Positions 7,995 through 15,241 of a DNA stretch of 20,408 bases are shown piece after piece (position 1 is the first letter of the stretch; every line of letters begins with the position of its first letter). The notes beneath the pieces are model-generated. The model searched no databases and had not been told where the DNA came from. It was given only the letters and a program-made list of their open reading frames with translations. This stretch comes from a virus, in the IMG/VR virus record IMGVR_UViG_3300003797_000023, positions 1-20,408 of that record, one strand, 5' to 3'. The translations under genes were made by a program, and so were the position numbers.

Positions 7995-9067
7995 CTACTT
8001 CATCTACAAGTACTGCGCCTGTTTCAACAAATTTAAACCCAACACCCACGTGTTTGGGTACAGCTAGTAGTGGAGGAGGGGGGACGCTTACTCAAGGAGG
8101 AGTATTGCCTTCGGTAACAACTACCCAAAAAGGAGCCACATCTGCGCCTTCTTTTTACATGAATCAGTTGAATCAGATGGCGACGTGTGCTCAGAAGGCG
8201 GCGGGGGAGGCGTTGTCAAATGGAGCACCTGGCGCTCAGCCTTTGCAAACATTGGCATTTCAAAACGCGACTAATAATGCGGGGAATTACCAACCAGAAC
8301 TGAATTCCGCTCAGGCAACGGCCAACTCCGCTGCAGGTTCATGCATATCCTCAATGGCTCAAAAATACATGAATCCTTATGTTAACTGTGTAGTTAACTC
8401 AATAGGAAATCTTGGCCAAAACAACATTAATTCAGTTTTGGCGCCTCAAGCTACAGCAGGCATTATAGGAAGTGGCCAATTCGGTTCACAAAGGGGTGCG
8501 GGGGCGCTTGGATCGGTATTGGCTAACGCAGAGCAAGGCATTACCGCTCAACAAGGTTGTGCGCTTCAAAAAGGCTATACACAAGCCCTTTGTTCTGCTA
8601 ACAAACAAGTAATTAATCAAATCAACGCGGCGAAGACCCAAGGTTGTCTAGCAACGGCTCAGAATAATTTAAATATTGCTTGCTCTAAGAATTTAGCTGC
8701 GCTTGGTTGTCAACAATACAAACTTGCTCAAAATCAAGCCATGTTTCCACTTTGTGTACTCAAGGCTGAGGGTTGTGCAATCCGTGGATTTAGCATTCCA
8801 ACAGCAACGAGTTGCATTAAAACAGGACCCTTGCCTGGTGCTTATGCAACGTCTCCTCTTGCGACTGCAAGTGGAGTGGCAAGTACTCTTGCGGGGGCGC
8901 TTAGTACGGACGCGGGTAAAGCATTTTTATCATCCATTAAATGTACTTCTAAAAGTCTTTATGATTATTTAACTAGTAAAAACCCTGGTGCAATTGGAAG
9001 TGGATGTTTAGATCAAGGAACAAAATCTGGCGGTGGAACTGGATGTCAATATTGTGGGACCACTTGA
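7991..9067 (+). CDS. Cysteine-rich structural or ejection-type protein, unknown
   Basis: A 358-aa protein whose ATG overlaps the upstream stop (ATGA, 7991-7994). The first 50 residues are a Ser/Thr/Gly linker. The core has FYMNQLNQMATCAQKA, an alanine-rich helix, then YMNPYVNCVVNSIGNLGQNN, IIGSGQFGSQRGAGALGSVL and Gln/Ala-rich helices to about 250. The YMNPY and GxFGSQRG motifs recall phage virion proteins of unknown role that lie next to ejection proteins. It holds 16 cysteines (21, 66, 118, 133, 190, 201, 219, 231, 240, 255, 262, 275, 318, 339, 352, 355), 4.5% of residues. The spacing is not that of a simple zinc finger, except a C-terminal CQYC. There is no signal peptide. Confidence 0.55.
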   Translation: MTTSSTSTAPVSTNLNPTPTCLGTASSGGGGTLTQGGVLPSVTTTQKGATSAPSFYMNQLNQMATCAQKAAGEALSNGAPGAQPLQTLAFQNATNNAGNYQPELNSAQATANSAAGSCISSMAQKYMNPYVNCVVNSIGNLGQNNINSVLAPQATAGIIGSGQFGSQRGAGALGSVLANAEQGITAQQGCALQKGYTQALCSANKQVINQINAAKTQGCLATAQNNLNIACSKNLAALGCQQYKLAQNQAMFPLCVLKAEGCAIRGFSIPTATSCIKTGPLPGAYATSPLATASGVASTLAGALSTDAGKAFLSSIKCTSKSLYDYLTSKNPGAIGSGCLDQGTKSGGGTGCQYCGTT

Positions 9068-9096
9068 AGCAATAATTTAATAAGAAAGAATACATC

Positions 9097-10698
9097 ATGG
9101 CATATATGGGCGCTCTTAGTCAAGCTAATCCTAACCCTCAAAAGGGGGACAACTTTACTTCAACAGATCCAAAAATGTTGAATTCCACCCCTGAGTTTAC
9201 CAACTCAACACCACAAGGATCAATGCTTGCTTCGCCGTTGTCGCAAGGGCAAGATATATCCAATCCTTTATCACAATCTGAAACGAACAATCCTGTTAAA
9301 CAACCAGGTCTTAGTGGCGCCAGTTCTGCCCAAGAAAAGCTAGACAAGGCGTCGCTTGACTTAGAAGCTTTGCTGAGTAAAAAGGGCGGAGATACGCCTT
9401 GGTTTAGGATTGCCGCAGGGTTTCTCAAGCCAACGCGTTCTGGCTCTTTTGGTGAGTCTGTTGGTAACGCCGCAGAAAACATGGCCAACTTCCAAGAAAG
9501 TGAAGAAAGCAAAAAAATTCCTCTTGCACAAGCCAAGATTGGAGTCTTGCAAAATAAACTTGCTCAGCAAAAAGAATTAGATGTTAGAACATTGCTACCG
9601 CATCTTTACACAACAGTCAAAGATGAGAATGGTATTGATAGAAGTGTATTTAATCCACAAGTTGCTCAACAATTGGGTGGCATTACAGGTGACCCCAAAT
9701 ATCTTGCGATGATCCCAGAAGAAAATCGTAAAAATCAACTTCAACAATTTAGAAATAATTTGTATAAAAATGAAGATGGCACAAATGGTTTTAATGCAAA
9801 AGCCTTTAAACAACTGTATTCTATTGATTCAAAAGAAGCACTTGATGCGGTTAAAGCTATTCCTGAAATGCGTAGATATGGGTTGTTGCCTTCAACGGGT
9901 GCAGAAGGCACACCTTTTGACGCTCTTGCATTAACTGCTGAGGGGCCTTTTAAAGCTCAAGCCCAACAACTGGCAGATAGATATAGAAAAGGGTTAATTA
10001 AAGATGAAGATGCGGATAAGATGGCGGGTCAATTGTTAACTTCCATGACCTCGCACATGGACAGAGCGTCTGCTCTTGCACAATCCCAGGCAACTCATTC
10101 ATTAAGTCGAATCATTGCTGAAAATTCTCTTGAATTTAGAAAAGAAACAGAGAAAAATAAACGTGAAGATAAACTAACTAAAGAGGAAGATAAACAAAAT
10201 GAAATTAAAAAGAAGAATGAGCAATTAAGAGATGCTCAAGTATCTTCTGCTGATAACACCATTAGGGCTGTTGAAGAACTTAGAAATCACCCTGGCCGTA
10301 TGACTGGTTTAGAAAATTACGATCCTAGACAAGTAATACCTGGCACAAACCAATATGATTTTATTGAAGCTCTTAAAACAGCAAAATCTAATATATTTTC
10401 CTCTACCGCTCAAAGCATGAAAGGCCTTGGTGCTTTGTCTAATCTTGAGGGAGAAAAATTGTCTGCGCTATATGGTTCGCTTAAACCTGAAATGTCCAAG
10501 GCTGCATTTGACAAAACATTGGATCAAATAAATAAAATTATGAATGAGCACAAGATTCGTGCTGAGAAGTTAGTGGCTGAGCCACCTAAAGGATCAAAAC
10601 CAGTTGATCTGGATGAAATAGCTATTCAATGGGCTAGGTCAAATCCAAAAAATCCACAATCCAAAGAAATACTTAGATTACATGGACTAACAGAATGA
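9097..10698 (+). CDS. Helical internal virion/DNA-ejection-type protein
   Basis: A 533-aa protein from ATG 9097 with a purine-rich AAGAAAG at 9083-9089. Residues 1-75 look disordered (N, P, S, Q). The rest is strongly helical. A conserved-looking block, WFRIAAGFLKPTRSGSFGES followed by VGNAAENMANFQESEESKK, runs at about 101-140 and leads into a coiled coil (AQAKIGVLQNKLAQQKEL). A second highly charged helix sits at about 346-381 (KETEKNKREDKLTKEED). The C-terminus is helical with KPVDLDEIAIQWARSNPKN. This layout is common in podoviral proteins stored in the head and ejected with DNA. The overlap with the next, also ejection-like, gene (ATGA, 10695-10698) supports a joint role. No enzyme motif was seen. 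Confidence 0.5.
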   Translation: MAYMGALSQANPNPQKGDNFTSTDPKMLNSTPEFTNSTPQGSMLASPLSQGQDISNPLSQSETNNPVKQPGLSGASSAQEKLDKASLDLEALLSKKGGDTPWFRIAAGFLKPTRSGSFGESVGNAAENMANFQESEESKKIPLAQAKIGVLQNKLAQQKELDVRTLLPHLYTTVKDENGIDRSVFNPQVAQQLGGITGDPKYLAMIPEENRKNQLQQFRNNLYKNEDGTNGFNAKAFKQLYSIDSKEALDAVKAIPEMRRYGLLPSTGAEGTPFDALALTAEGPFKAQAQQLADRYRKGLIKDEDADKMAGQLLTSMTSHMDRASALAQSQATHSLSRIIAENSLEFRKETEKNKREDKLTKEEDKQNEIKKKNEQLRDAQVSSADNTIRAVEELRNHPGRMTGLENYDPRQVIPGTNQYDFIEALKTAKSNIFSSTAQSMKGLGALSNLEGEKLSALYGSLKPEMSKAAFDKTLDQINKIMNEHKIRAEKLVAEPPKGSKPVDLDEIAIQWARSNPKNPQSKEILRLHGLTE

Positions 10699-12410
10699 CA
10701 ACAAATACATTTGATCCACAGGCTTATTTAAAAAGCAAACAAACTCCTCCTCAAGAGTCAGGGGGTTTTGACCCACAGGCTTATTTGATGAGCAAATCCA
10801 CTCCAACAGAAGCATCTGTTGAAAAGCCAAAGGTCAATATGGATGATTTTCCTAGGTATAAGGAGGAATCAGGCCATAGCTTTTATCCAACGTCTGGGGC
10901 TAGTACAGCCATGTTGTCTGGACTTGCAGGGCTACAAGGGGTGTTAAAACCGATCGCAGGGGCGTTGCAATGGGCGAATATCAATAGTCCTATGCAAGCA
11001 CTGGAAAAGAATGCAAACTACGCTAAGAGTAGTGTTCCAACGACTTTGGGCGTCAACCCTGCGTCTGCAATGGAAACTGTAGGAGAGATAGCGCCATCTT
11101 TGGCTATTCCTGAGACTTTGGGGACAAAAATCCCACAGGTTGCAAATGCGATTGCCAAGTCACCTTCGCTCAAATATGTTGCTCCGTCTTTTATTCAAGG
11201 CTTAGGTGGACAAGTTGCAGACACAGAAAATAAAAATTATTTAGATATATTAGGTGAAAAGATAGAAGATCTTGGATTATCTACTGGGCTTGGTGTGGTG
11301 GGTGGTAAAGCAAGTCAAATGCTGACTAACCCACAAGTATCTACCAGACTTCAACAACTAAAAGACATGGGCATGACTAAGTTTACGCCTGGTCAATTGG
11401 CTAGTCAGTTTCCAATAATTGGTGAAGGAATACAAAACTTTGAGAAAAAGCTTACCAGTTTACCGATTGCAGGATCTGTAATTGGTAGTGGATTACAAAA
11501 GTCGTATGAAGATTTTAATCGTGCAATTGCTAATAAAATTTATGAGCCACTTGGTATAAAAATACCTAGTAACATACCTGCGGGTAAAGAGACAATGAAA
11601 CACATTAGCGATACTGTAAATACAATGTATAACGATGTAATTCAAAATGCAAATTTAATGAATACGCCAACTGTTAATAAAAATTTGTATGAATCAATTG
11701 CTAAGCACACAGAAAAATTACCAAACATTAAACAAAGAGAATTGGTTGTTAAAGATTTAGTTGACAATTATTTAAAAGATATTGAAAACAAACACATTCT
11801 TGATGGTACTGAATTTAGAAACATTGAATCTGATTTAAGCAGGGCTTCTCATAAAGCTTATGAAGAAGGCAAAAATGCTGTTGGAGAAGCTTACAGTAAT
11901 TTTTTAAATACACTTAGAGAACAACTTGAACATCAAAATCCTGCTATAGCTGACACATTGCAAAAAGCTCATGCAGTATTTAAGAATATGCAACCCATTC
12001 AAAAAGCAGTTGCCAAAGGTCATGAGGGTATATTTACTCCATCACAATTCAAATCTGCTGTTGAAGGTAGTGCAGGTAAAACAAATGTTTCCAAGGGGAT
12101 GGGTCAATATGTTCCTGAAGCCGAGGCGGCAACGTCTGTATTAGGCACTCCTGTACCCAACAGCGGTACAGCGGATAGGCTCGCAGCGATGCTGTCTTTA
12201 AAAGGCTTGGCAGAGGGCGCGGGGCACCTTAAAACAGGTTTTGCGCCACTTGTTGGCTCTGCCCTTATGTACAACGAGCCAATGATGAAGATGATGACTA
12301 AGTTGGCCACAGAACGCCCAGATGTTATGAAAGTATTGGAGCCTACTTTTTCTAAACAAATGGCAAGATTAAGTGCAAATGTTGGTTCTAATCCTAAAGA
12401 ACAACCGTAA
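10695..12410 (+). CDS. Ejection-type internal virion protein with duplicated N-terminal FDPQAYL motif
   Basis: A 571-aa protein. Two near-identical N-terminal motifs, FDPQAYLKSKQTP (6-18) and FDPQAYLMSKSTP (25-37), are 19 residues apart. The next 150 residues are Gly/Ala-rich with possible membrane-active helices (AMLSGLAGLQGVLKPIAGAL; TGLGVVGGKAS). A block from about residue 230 (MTKFTPGQLASQFP, then IAGSVIGSGLQKSYEDFNRAIANK) resembles a region I recall from other phage internal proteins that cross the host envelope during DNA entry. Residues 320-450 are helical and charged. This is the last gene of the late module and is followed by the terminator zone. Function is inferred from layout and position; no transglycosylase motif was seen. 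Confidence 0.52.
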   Translation: MTTNTFDPQAYLKSKQTPPQESGGFDPQAYLMSKSTPTEASVEKPKVNMDDFPRYKEESGHSFYPTSGASTAMLSGLAGLQGVLKPIAGALQWANINSPMQALEKNANYAKSSVPTTLGVNPASAMETVGEIAPSLAIPETLGTKIPQVANAIAKSPSLKYVAPSFIQGLGGQVADTENKNYLDILGEKIEDLGLSTGLGVVGGKASQMLTNPQVSTRLQQLKDMGMTKFTPGQLASQFPIIGEGIQNFEKKLTSLPIAGSVIGSGLQKSYEDFNRAIANKIYEPLGIKIPSNIPAGKETMKHISDTVNTMYNDVIQNANLMNTPTVNKNLYESIAKHTEKLPNIKQRELVVKDLVDNYLKDIENKHILDGTEFRNIESDLSRASHKAYEEGKNAVGEAYSNFLNTLREQLEHQNPAIADTLQKAHAVFKNMQPIQKAVAKGHEGIFTPSQFKSAVEGSAGKTNVSKGMGQYVPEAEAATSVLGTPVPNSGTADRLAAMLSLKGLAEGAGHLKTGFAPLVGSALMYNEPMMKMMTKLATERPDVMKVLEPTFSKQMARLSANVGSNPKEQP

Positions 12411-12416
12411 AAAATA

Positions 12417-12435
12417 AAGGAGCCAAAAGCTCCTT
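12417..12435 (-). terminator. Leftward intrinsic terminator candidate
   Basis: The stem AAGGAGC (12417-12423) / GCTCCTT (12429-12435) has a 5-base loop. Read on the minus strand it is followed by TTTATTTTTT-type sequence, as expected for the end of the leftward early operon. On the plus strand it is followed by A residues, so it should act mainly leftwards. Confidence 0.65.
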
Positions 12436-12440
12436 AAAAA

Positions 12441-12463
12441 ACATAGGACGTCTCCTCCTATGT
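12441..12463. other. Perfect 8-bp hairpin without U-tract
   Basis: The arms ACATAGGA (12441-12448) and TCCTATGT (12456-12463) flank the loop CGTCTCC. No T-run follows on either strand, so it is not a terminator by itself. It could stabilise the 3' ends of the convergent transcripts or be a protein site. Confidence 0.55.
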
Positions 12464-12464
12464 A

Positions 12465-12486
12465 CTTGCAGTTGCCAAAACGCAAG
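12465..12486. other. Imperfect hairpin in the convergent zone
   Basis: CTTGC (12465-12469) pairs with GCAAG (12482-12486), and an inner GTT (12471-12473) pairs with AAC (12479-12481) after a bulged A. It is a third structure in the same 110-base gap and may simply be part of the folded 3' end. Confidence 0.35.
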
Positions 12487-12492
12487 GAGTTT

Positions 12493-12526
12493 CCCCCTCG
12501 GATCAAAAGTCTGAGGGGGGTTTTTT
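12493..12526 (+). terminator. Rightward rho-independent terminator of the late module
   Basis: A 10-bp GC-rich stem, CCCCCTCGGA (12493-12502) with TCTGAGGGGG (12510-12519) and one G-T pair, has a 7-base loop and is followed by G and then six T residues (12521-12526). This is a classic strong intrinsic terminator. It lies about 80 bases after the last late gene and next to the 3' end of the leftward operon. Confidence 0.9.
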
Positions 12527-12770
12527 AAACCTTACCGCGTTTTTGCTCCAAAGCATTTGCTACTTCAGAGTTAAGAGATCTAACAAAATCAATACAAAGA
12601 CCTCTCTCTGTTTTTGCAATGGCTTCTTGTACAAACCAAATAAGGTTGTTTGAGTATTCAACCAAATCAAAATCAGCACTTGGATCTAAATAGATGCCGT
12701 TGGGATCATCCATCTTCGAGTTAAAGAATATCTTTTGTATTTGTTCTTTAGTAATATATGGATTGTTCAT
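12525..12770 (-). CDS. 81-aa conserved-type phage hypothetical protein
   Basis: An 81-aa acidic to mixed protein, last gene of the leftward operon. Its ATG overlaps the stop of the RHH gene (ATGA). The N-terminus has YITKEQIQKIFFNSKM and the middle is acidic (DPSADFDLVEYSNNLIWFV). The end, AIAKTERGLCIDFVRSLNSE, resembles the ERE-x-CA tail of many small phage proteins, also seen in the partial gene at the right edge of this window. It is probably helical and soluble. Function unknown. Confidence 0.65.
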   Translation of the reverse strand: MNNPYITKEQIQKIFFNSKMDDPNGIYLDPSADFDLVEYSNNLIWFVQEAIAKTERGLCIDFVRSLNSEVANALEQKRGKV

Positions 12771-13081
12771 TTTTTACCTTTTGCTTGAGATAATTTAGAT
12801 GGTCTACCGCGTTTGGCGGGTGGTTTTGTATACTTCTTTACTTCTTCTTCAAAAAGTTTATTGGCTTGTTCCTCAATGTTTTTAAAAGTAATTTCTGTAC
12901 CAAAATACTGCTCAATCAAGTCAGTAATAATATCGGTGACTGTTGTGTCATCTTGGACTGCGTGCAATTTAATTTTTTTATGTAGTTCTTCAGGAAGATT
13001 AATCGTAAGTCTACGATAACCTTCAGGCGCATTAAAAACTCTATTCTCTATTGCATCATCTAAATCAAATGTTACTTTCAT
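12767..13081 (-). CDS. Ribbon-helix-helix DNA-binding protein with C-terminal AT-hook-like tail
   Basis: A 104-aa protein preceded on the minus strand by a strong AAGGAGA site. Residues 23-30 (RRLTINLP) form the RHH beta strand. Residues 31-60 give the two helices (EELHKKIKLHAVQDDTTVTD, then IITDLIEQYF), the pattern of Arc/CopG/ParG-like dimers. A charged helix (66-84) links to a basic tail, KPPAKRGRPSKLSQAKGKK, containing KRGRPSK (90-96), an AT-hook core that binds the minor groove of AT-rich DNA. It is probably a repressor or a DNA-bundling factor. The targets are unknown, but the AT-rich operators at 15222-15240 and 18949-18997 are candidates. The tail may be only a basic extension. Confidence 0.8.
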   Translation of the reverse strand: MKVTFDLDDAIENRVFNAPEGYRRLTINLPEELHKKIKLHAVQDDTTVTDIITDLIEQYFGTEITFKNIEEQANKLFEEEVKKYTKPPAKRGRPSKLSQAKGKK

Positions 13082-13090
13082 AATTTCTCC

Positions 13091-13381
13091 TTAGTATTTA
13101 AATTTTGGCATACACACTACATCAACAATCATCTCACTTATTTGCCCGTTTGGTCCTCCAATCATTCGTTTTGTTATGATGGGAACGGGTCTTAATCCTG
13201 TAGACTCACATTCATGAGTTGCGCTAATTACTTCATTTCTACTCATCTGCTGAATCCTTGAGTCATACATGACTTGGACCGCGGGGAGGCTAGCCACATT
13301 AGTTGGTATGTTATAAGGCTGTACAGGCGGTGGAGGCGTTGAGCATCCACACAAGATGGATATCCATATTAATTTTTTCAT
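13091..13381 (-). CDS. Small predicted lipoprotein
   Basis: A 96-aa protein. The N-terminus MKKLIWISILCGCSTPPPP has a basic start, a short hydrophobic core and a lipobox-like LCGC, which would place a lipidated Cys at residue 13. A proline-rich linker follows. The mature part has paired cysteines (HECES near 57 and VVCMPK near 89) that could form a disulphide in the periplasm. It lies three bases after the exonuclease stop on the minus strand, in an early operon and far from the lysis genes. It could be an early-expressed envelope protein, for example a superinfection-exclusion factor, but that is inference; Rz1 spanins are usually shorter and next to the endolysin. Confidence 0.72.
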   Translation of the reverse strand: MKKLIWISILCGCSTPPPPVQPYNIPTNVASLPAVQVMYDSRIQQMSRNEVISATHECESTGLRPVPIITKRMIGGPNGQISEMIVDVVCMPKFKY

Positions 13382-13384
13382 ATG

Positions 13385-14146
13385 TCACCTGTGATCGTTT
13401 TTAAGTTGCCAAAAAGTTTTTAAAGCATCAAACATCTTCCATCCCCTATCCAAATCTTCCTGAGACCATTCAATAATTTTGACTAGACCAGGGTTGGTTA
13501 CAGATACAAACACGTTGGCGCATCTGGCTTTTGGTATATCTAAACCAATTCGATAAGCGGACAGTTGCATTAAATGCTCGTCATATGCATCTATCTTATC
13601 GTTGGGTCCAAATTCTTTTGTTTTAAAGTCAACAACAATGCCTTCGCCTTCTTTTGTCATTAAGTCAACTTTCCCACCAAACCCATTACTACCAAAAGAC
13701 CGTTCTGTAAGCCAATTCTTAGGCCCAAACAACTTATCCATTTCTGTAGATACACCAATCTGATATTCCATAAATTCAGCAAGCGTAATTCCTTCAAAGA
13801 AGCTTTCTAAGGCGCCGTGGATAGTGGTACCTCTTTCCGCTGCCTTTTTTGCGTGTTCTCTTGAGTCTTGCTTCACTCTCTCAATATAAGATTGCTCAGA
13901 CTCATCTGATGCTTTTGTAAGGGTCATACAAGCAAGCATCATCTGGTTGAGCTTCCAAGCCTCTAAACCCGGCTTAGCGGCGATGTTTAGAATGGTCGTA
14001 ACCGAAGGTATTAAATCAAGTTTTCGAGCGTCCCTGAGCGTTGTATTTCGTTGCGATCCGTCTTTTGCTGTGACTGTGTACTGGGGGTTGCCCCCCCTTG
14101 TGTACCAGTGTTGACTTTCACTTGATCTGGCTATTACTGTTGTCAT
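13385..14146 (-). CDS. PD-(D/E)XK exonuclease (RecB/Cas4-like fold)
   Basis: A 253-aa nuclease. The fold motifs appear in order: GTTIHGALESFFEG with His110; WLTERSFG with Glu148; GGKVDLM with Asp161; GIVVDFKTKE with Asp173 and Lys175; and QLSAYRIG with Gln194 and Tyr198. This is the RecB-type PD-(D/E)XK layout used by phage 5'-3' exonucleases in recombination. It lies directly downstream of an SSB-like gene in the same operon, the usual partner arrangement; no annealase of the Erf, Sak or Red-beta kind was seen. The N-terminal PSVTTIL, followed by an acidic helix, is typical of phage members. It starts at ATG 14146 with AGGAAAT ahead on the minus strand. Confidence 0.85.
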   Translation of the reverse strand: MTTVIARSSESQHWYTRGGNPQYTVTAKDGSQRNTTLRDARKLDLIPSVTTILNIAAKPGLEAWKLNQMMLACMTLTKASDESEQSYIERVKQDSREHAKKAAERGTTIHGALESFFEGITLAEFMEYQIGVSTEMDKLFGPKNWLTERSFGSNGFGGKVDLMTKEGEGIVVDFKTKEFGPNDKIDAYDEHLMQLSAYRIGLDIPKARCANVFVSVTNPGLVKIIEWSQEDLDRGWKMFDALKTFWQLKNDHR

Positions 14147-14172
14147 TTTATTTCCTGTAATTTTTTGTTTTG

Positions 14173-14808
14173 TTAAAAGGGCACATCAGATTCATCTTCT
14201 AAGTCGTCAGGCATTTCTTCAAACCCAGTATTTGTTCTGGCCTTCCACTCAGGACTGGCTTCGATCTTGGCCTTTAGGTTCTTGCTAAAAGTCTCAAATA
14301 CCTTCATATCTGGCTCGGAAATATTAAATATTTGGCAAACATTGATACCTTTGGGTAGGCCTGCTGTTTTAACCACTTGAGGCACGGGTGTTAAAGAGGC
14401 CACATTTGAGTAAATCTTCCCGTTAACAGGCTTTTGAATTACATTTGCCATGCACCACTGGCCTAAAATGTTTTTGAGGTCAAATCGGGTCATTTCTTCA
14501 GAAGAGAAAGGTTTACCCCTCCATGCCTGTAAATCAATGCGTAAGGTAGCTTTCTCTCCCCAAGACAAGGTGTAATTCTTGAATATAGCCATTGGCTTTA
14601 GGTCATCTGTCATCAAGGGTTGGCCATCGCTGTCTTCGCCGTGAAGCTCCCAACCGACCATAATTTTCCGTTTGAAGGATACCTCTGAGTTGTATTCAGA
14701 TTTTTGAGTTCCAAGGTCTACGATACGATAACATCTAGCAAGATGTAATCCGCCTGGTACATTTTTAAAATTAGATGCTTGCCCACCATTTTCTACATAA
14801 AAGCTCAT
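14173..14808 (-). CDS. Phage ssDNA-binding-like protein with acidic C-terminal tail
   Basis: A 211-aa protein. The N-terminal half is beta-rich (GGLHLARCYRIVDLGTQ; KRKIMVGWELHG; MAIFKNYTLSWGEKATL), consistent with an OB-fold, and is followed by LKNILGQWCMANVIQKP and a lysine-bearing helix. The end, MPDDLEDESDVPF, is a short acidic tail with DVPF, close to the DIPF-type tip by which bacterial SSB recruits partners. It is encoded just before the exonuclease in a leftward operon. Its role would be to coat ssDNA during replication and recombination. Similar phage proteins are annotated as SSB-like in some genomes. The OB-fold call is from strand pattern only. Confidence 0.65.
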   Translation of the reverse strand: MSFYVENGGQASNFKNVPGGLHLARCYRIVDLGTQKSEYNSEVSFKRKIMVGWELHGEDSDGQPLMTDDLKPMAIFKNYTLSWGEKATLRIDLQAWRGKPFSSEEMTRFDLKNILGQWCMANVIQKPVNGKIYSNVASLTPVPQVVKTAGLPKGINVCQIFNISEPDMKVFETFSKNLKAKIEASPEWKARTNTGFEEMPDDLEDESDVPF

Positions 14809-14957
14809 GATGTTTCCTCTATCAATTTGTTGTAAATAATTTTCTGTTGTGTTGTTAATTTTTTGTATTCTTCTATCATTGTGTATAGTTCATATTCATC
14901 CATTTCTTCTTTGCTTTTTTTAAAATCTTCCCATTCATCGATTAGTTTGCTATTCAT
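14805..14957 (-). CDS. Small acidic 50-aa protein
   Basis: A short gene easily missed. ATG at 14957 (minus strand) follows AAGGGG with 7-base spacing, and its TGA overlaps the ATG of the SSB-like gene (ATGA, 14808-14805). The product is highly charged and probably helical: MNSKLIDEWEDFKKSKEEMD, then EYELYTMIEEYKKL. The ribosome site, the exact overlap and the absence of any other gene in this 150-base interval support a real gene. It may couple translation of SSB or act as a small acidic adaptor. Function unknown. Confidence 0.7.
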   Translation of the reverse strand: MNSKLIDEWEDFKKSKEEMDEYELYTMIEEYKKLTTQQKIIYNKLIEETS

Positions 14958-14967
14958 TTGAATCCCC

Positions 14968-15171
14968 TTAAATCAAAGTAATTGCAACTGCAATAACAAT
15001 AAATAACATTGCACAAATAACAGCAAAATCAATTATTTTGCAAGGGTCAATTGTTTTTATCCCAAGTAAAGATTTTTGAATGCGATCTTCATCAGGAGTT
15101 GTTTTGATAGGTGGGGCAATGTAGGCAGAACCAATTAGGATTCCTGTTTTGGTTTTGATAATCTTTTTCAA
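14968..15171 (-). CDS. Small tail-anchored membrane protein, first gene of leftward operon
   Basis: From a TTG at 15171 the product is 67 aa. The minus strand reads AAAGGAAATAAATTG, giving a good ribosome site six bases ahead. A longer version from GTG 15219 (83 aa) has no visible ribosome site. The N-terminus is basic (KKIIKTKTG), the middle polar, and the last 22 residues (IIDFAVICAMLFIVIAVAIT and so on) form one membrane helix, so the protein is probably tail-anchored in the inner membrane. It is the first gene after the divergent control region and so would be expressed early. Function unknown. Confidence 0.6.
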   Translation of the reverse strand: MKKIIKTKTGILIGSAYIAPPIKTTPDEDRIQKSLLGIKTIDPCKIIDFAVICAMLFIVIAVAITLI

Positions 15172-15221
15172 TTTATTTCCTTTTGTTAATACGAGAAACT
15201 CGCACAGGTAATGTACCACAG

Positions 15222-15240
15222 TTTTAACTTTGAATTAACG
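15222..15240. promoter_or_regulatory. Operator-like element in divergent control region
   Basis: TTAACTTTGAATTAA (15224-15238) is an imperfect inverted repeat between the leftward operon and the regulator gene. It matches 13 of 15 positions of the perfect inverted repeat TTAACTTTAAGTTAA at 18949-18963. It lies just upstream of the rightward -35 candidate and within the possible leftward promoter, a sensible site for a repressor. Which protein binds is unknown. Confidence 0.55.
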
Positions 15241-15241
15241 G

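Noticed and set aside
9138-9536. 132-aa minus-strand open frame
   Set aside because: Wholly inside the 533-aa ejection-type gene on the other strand and without any recognisable motif.
13091-13381. Rz1-type spanin
   Set aside because: Too long, no overlapping Rz partner, and located in the leftward early operon rather than beside the endolysin.
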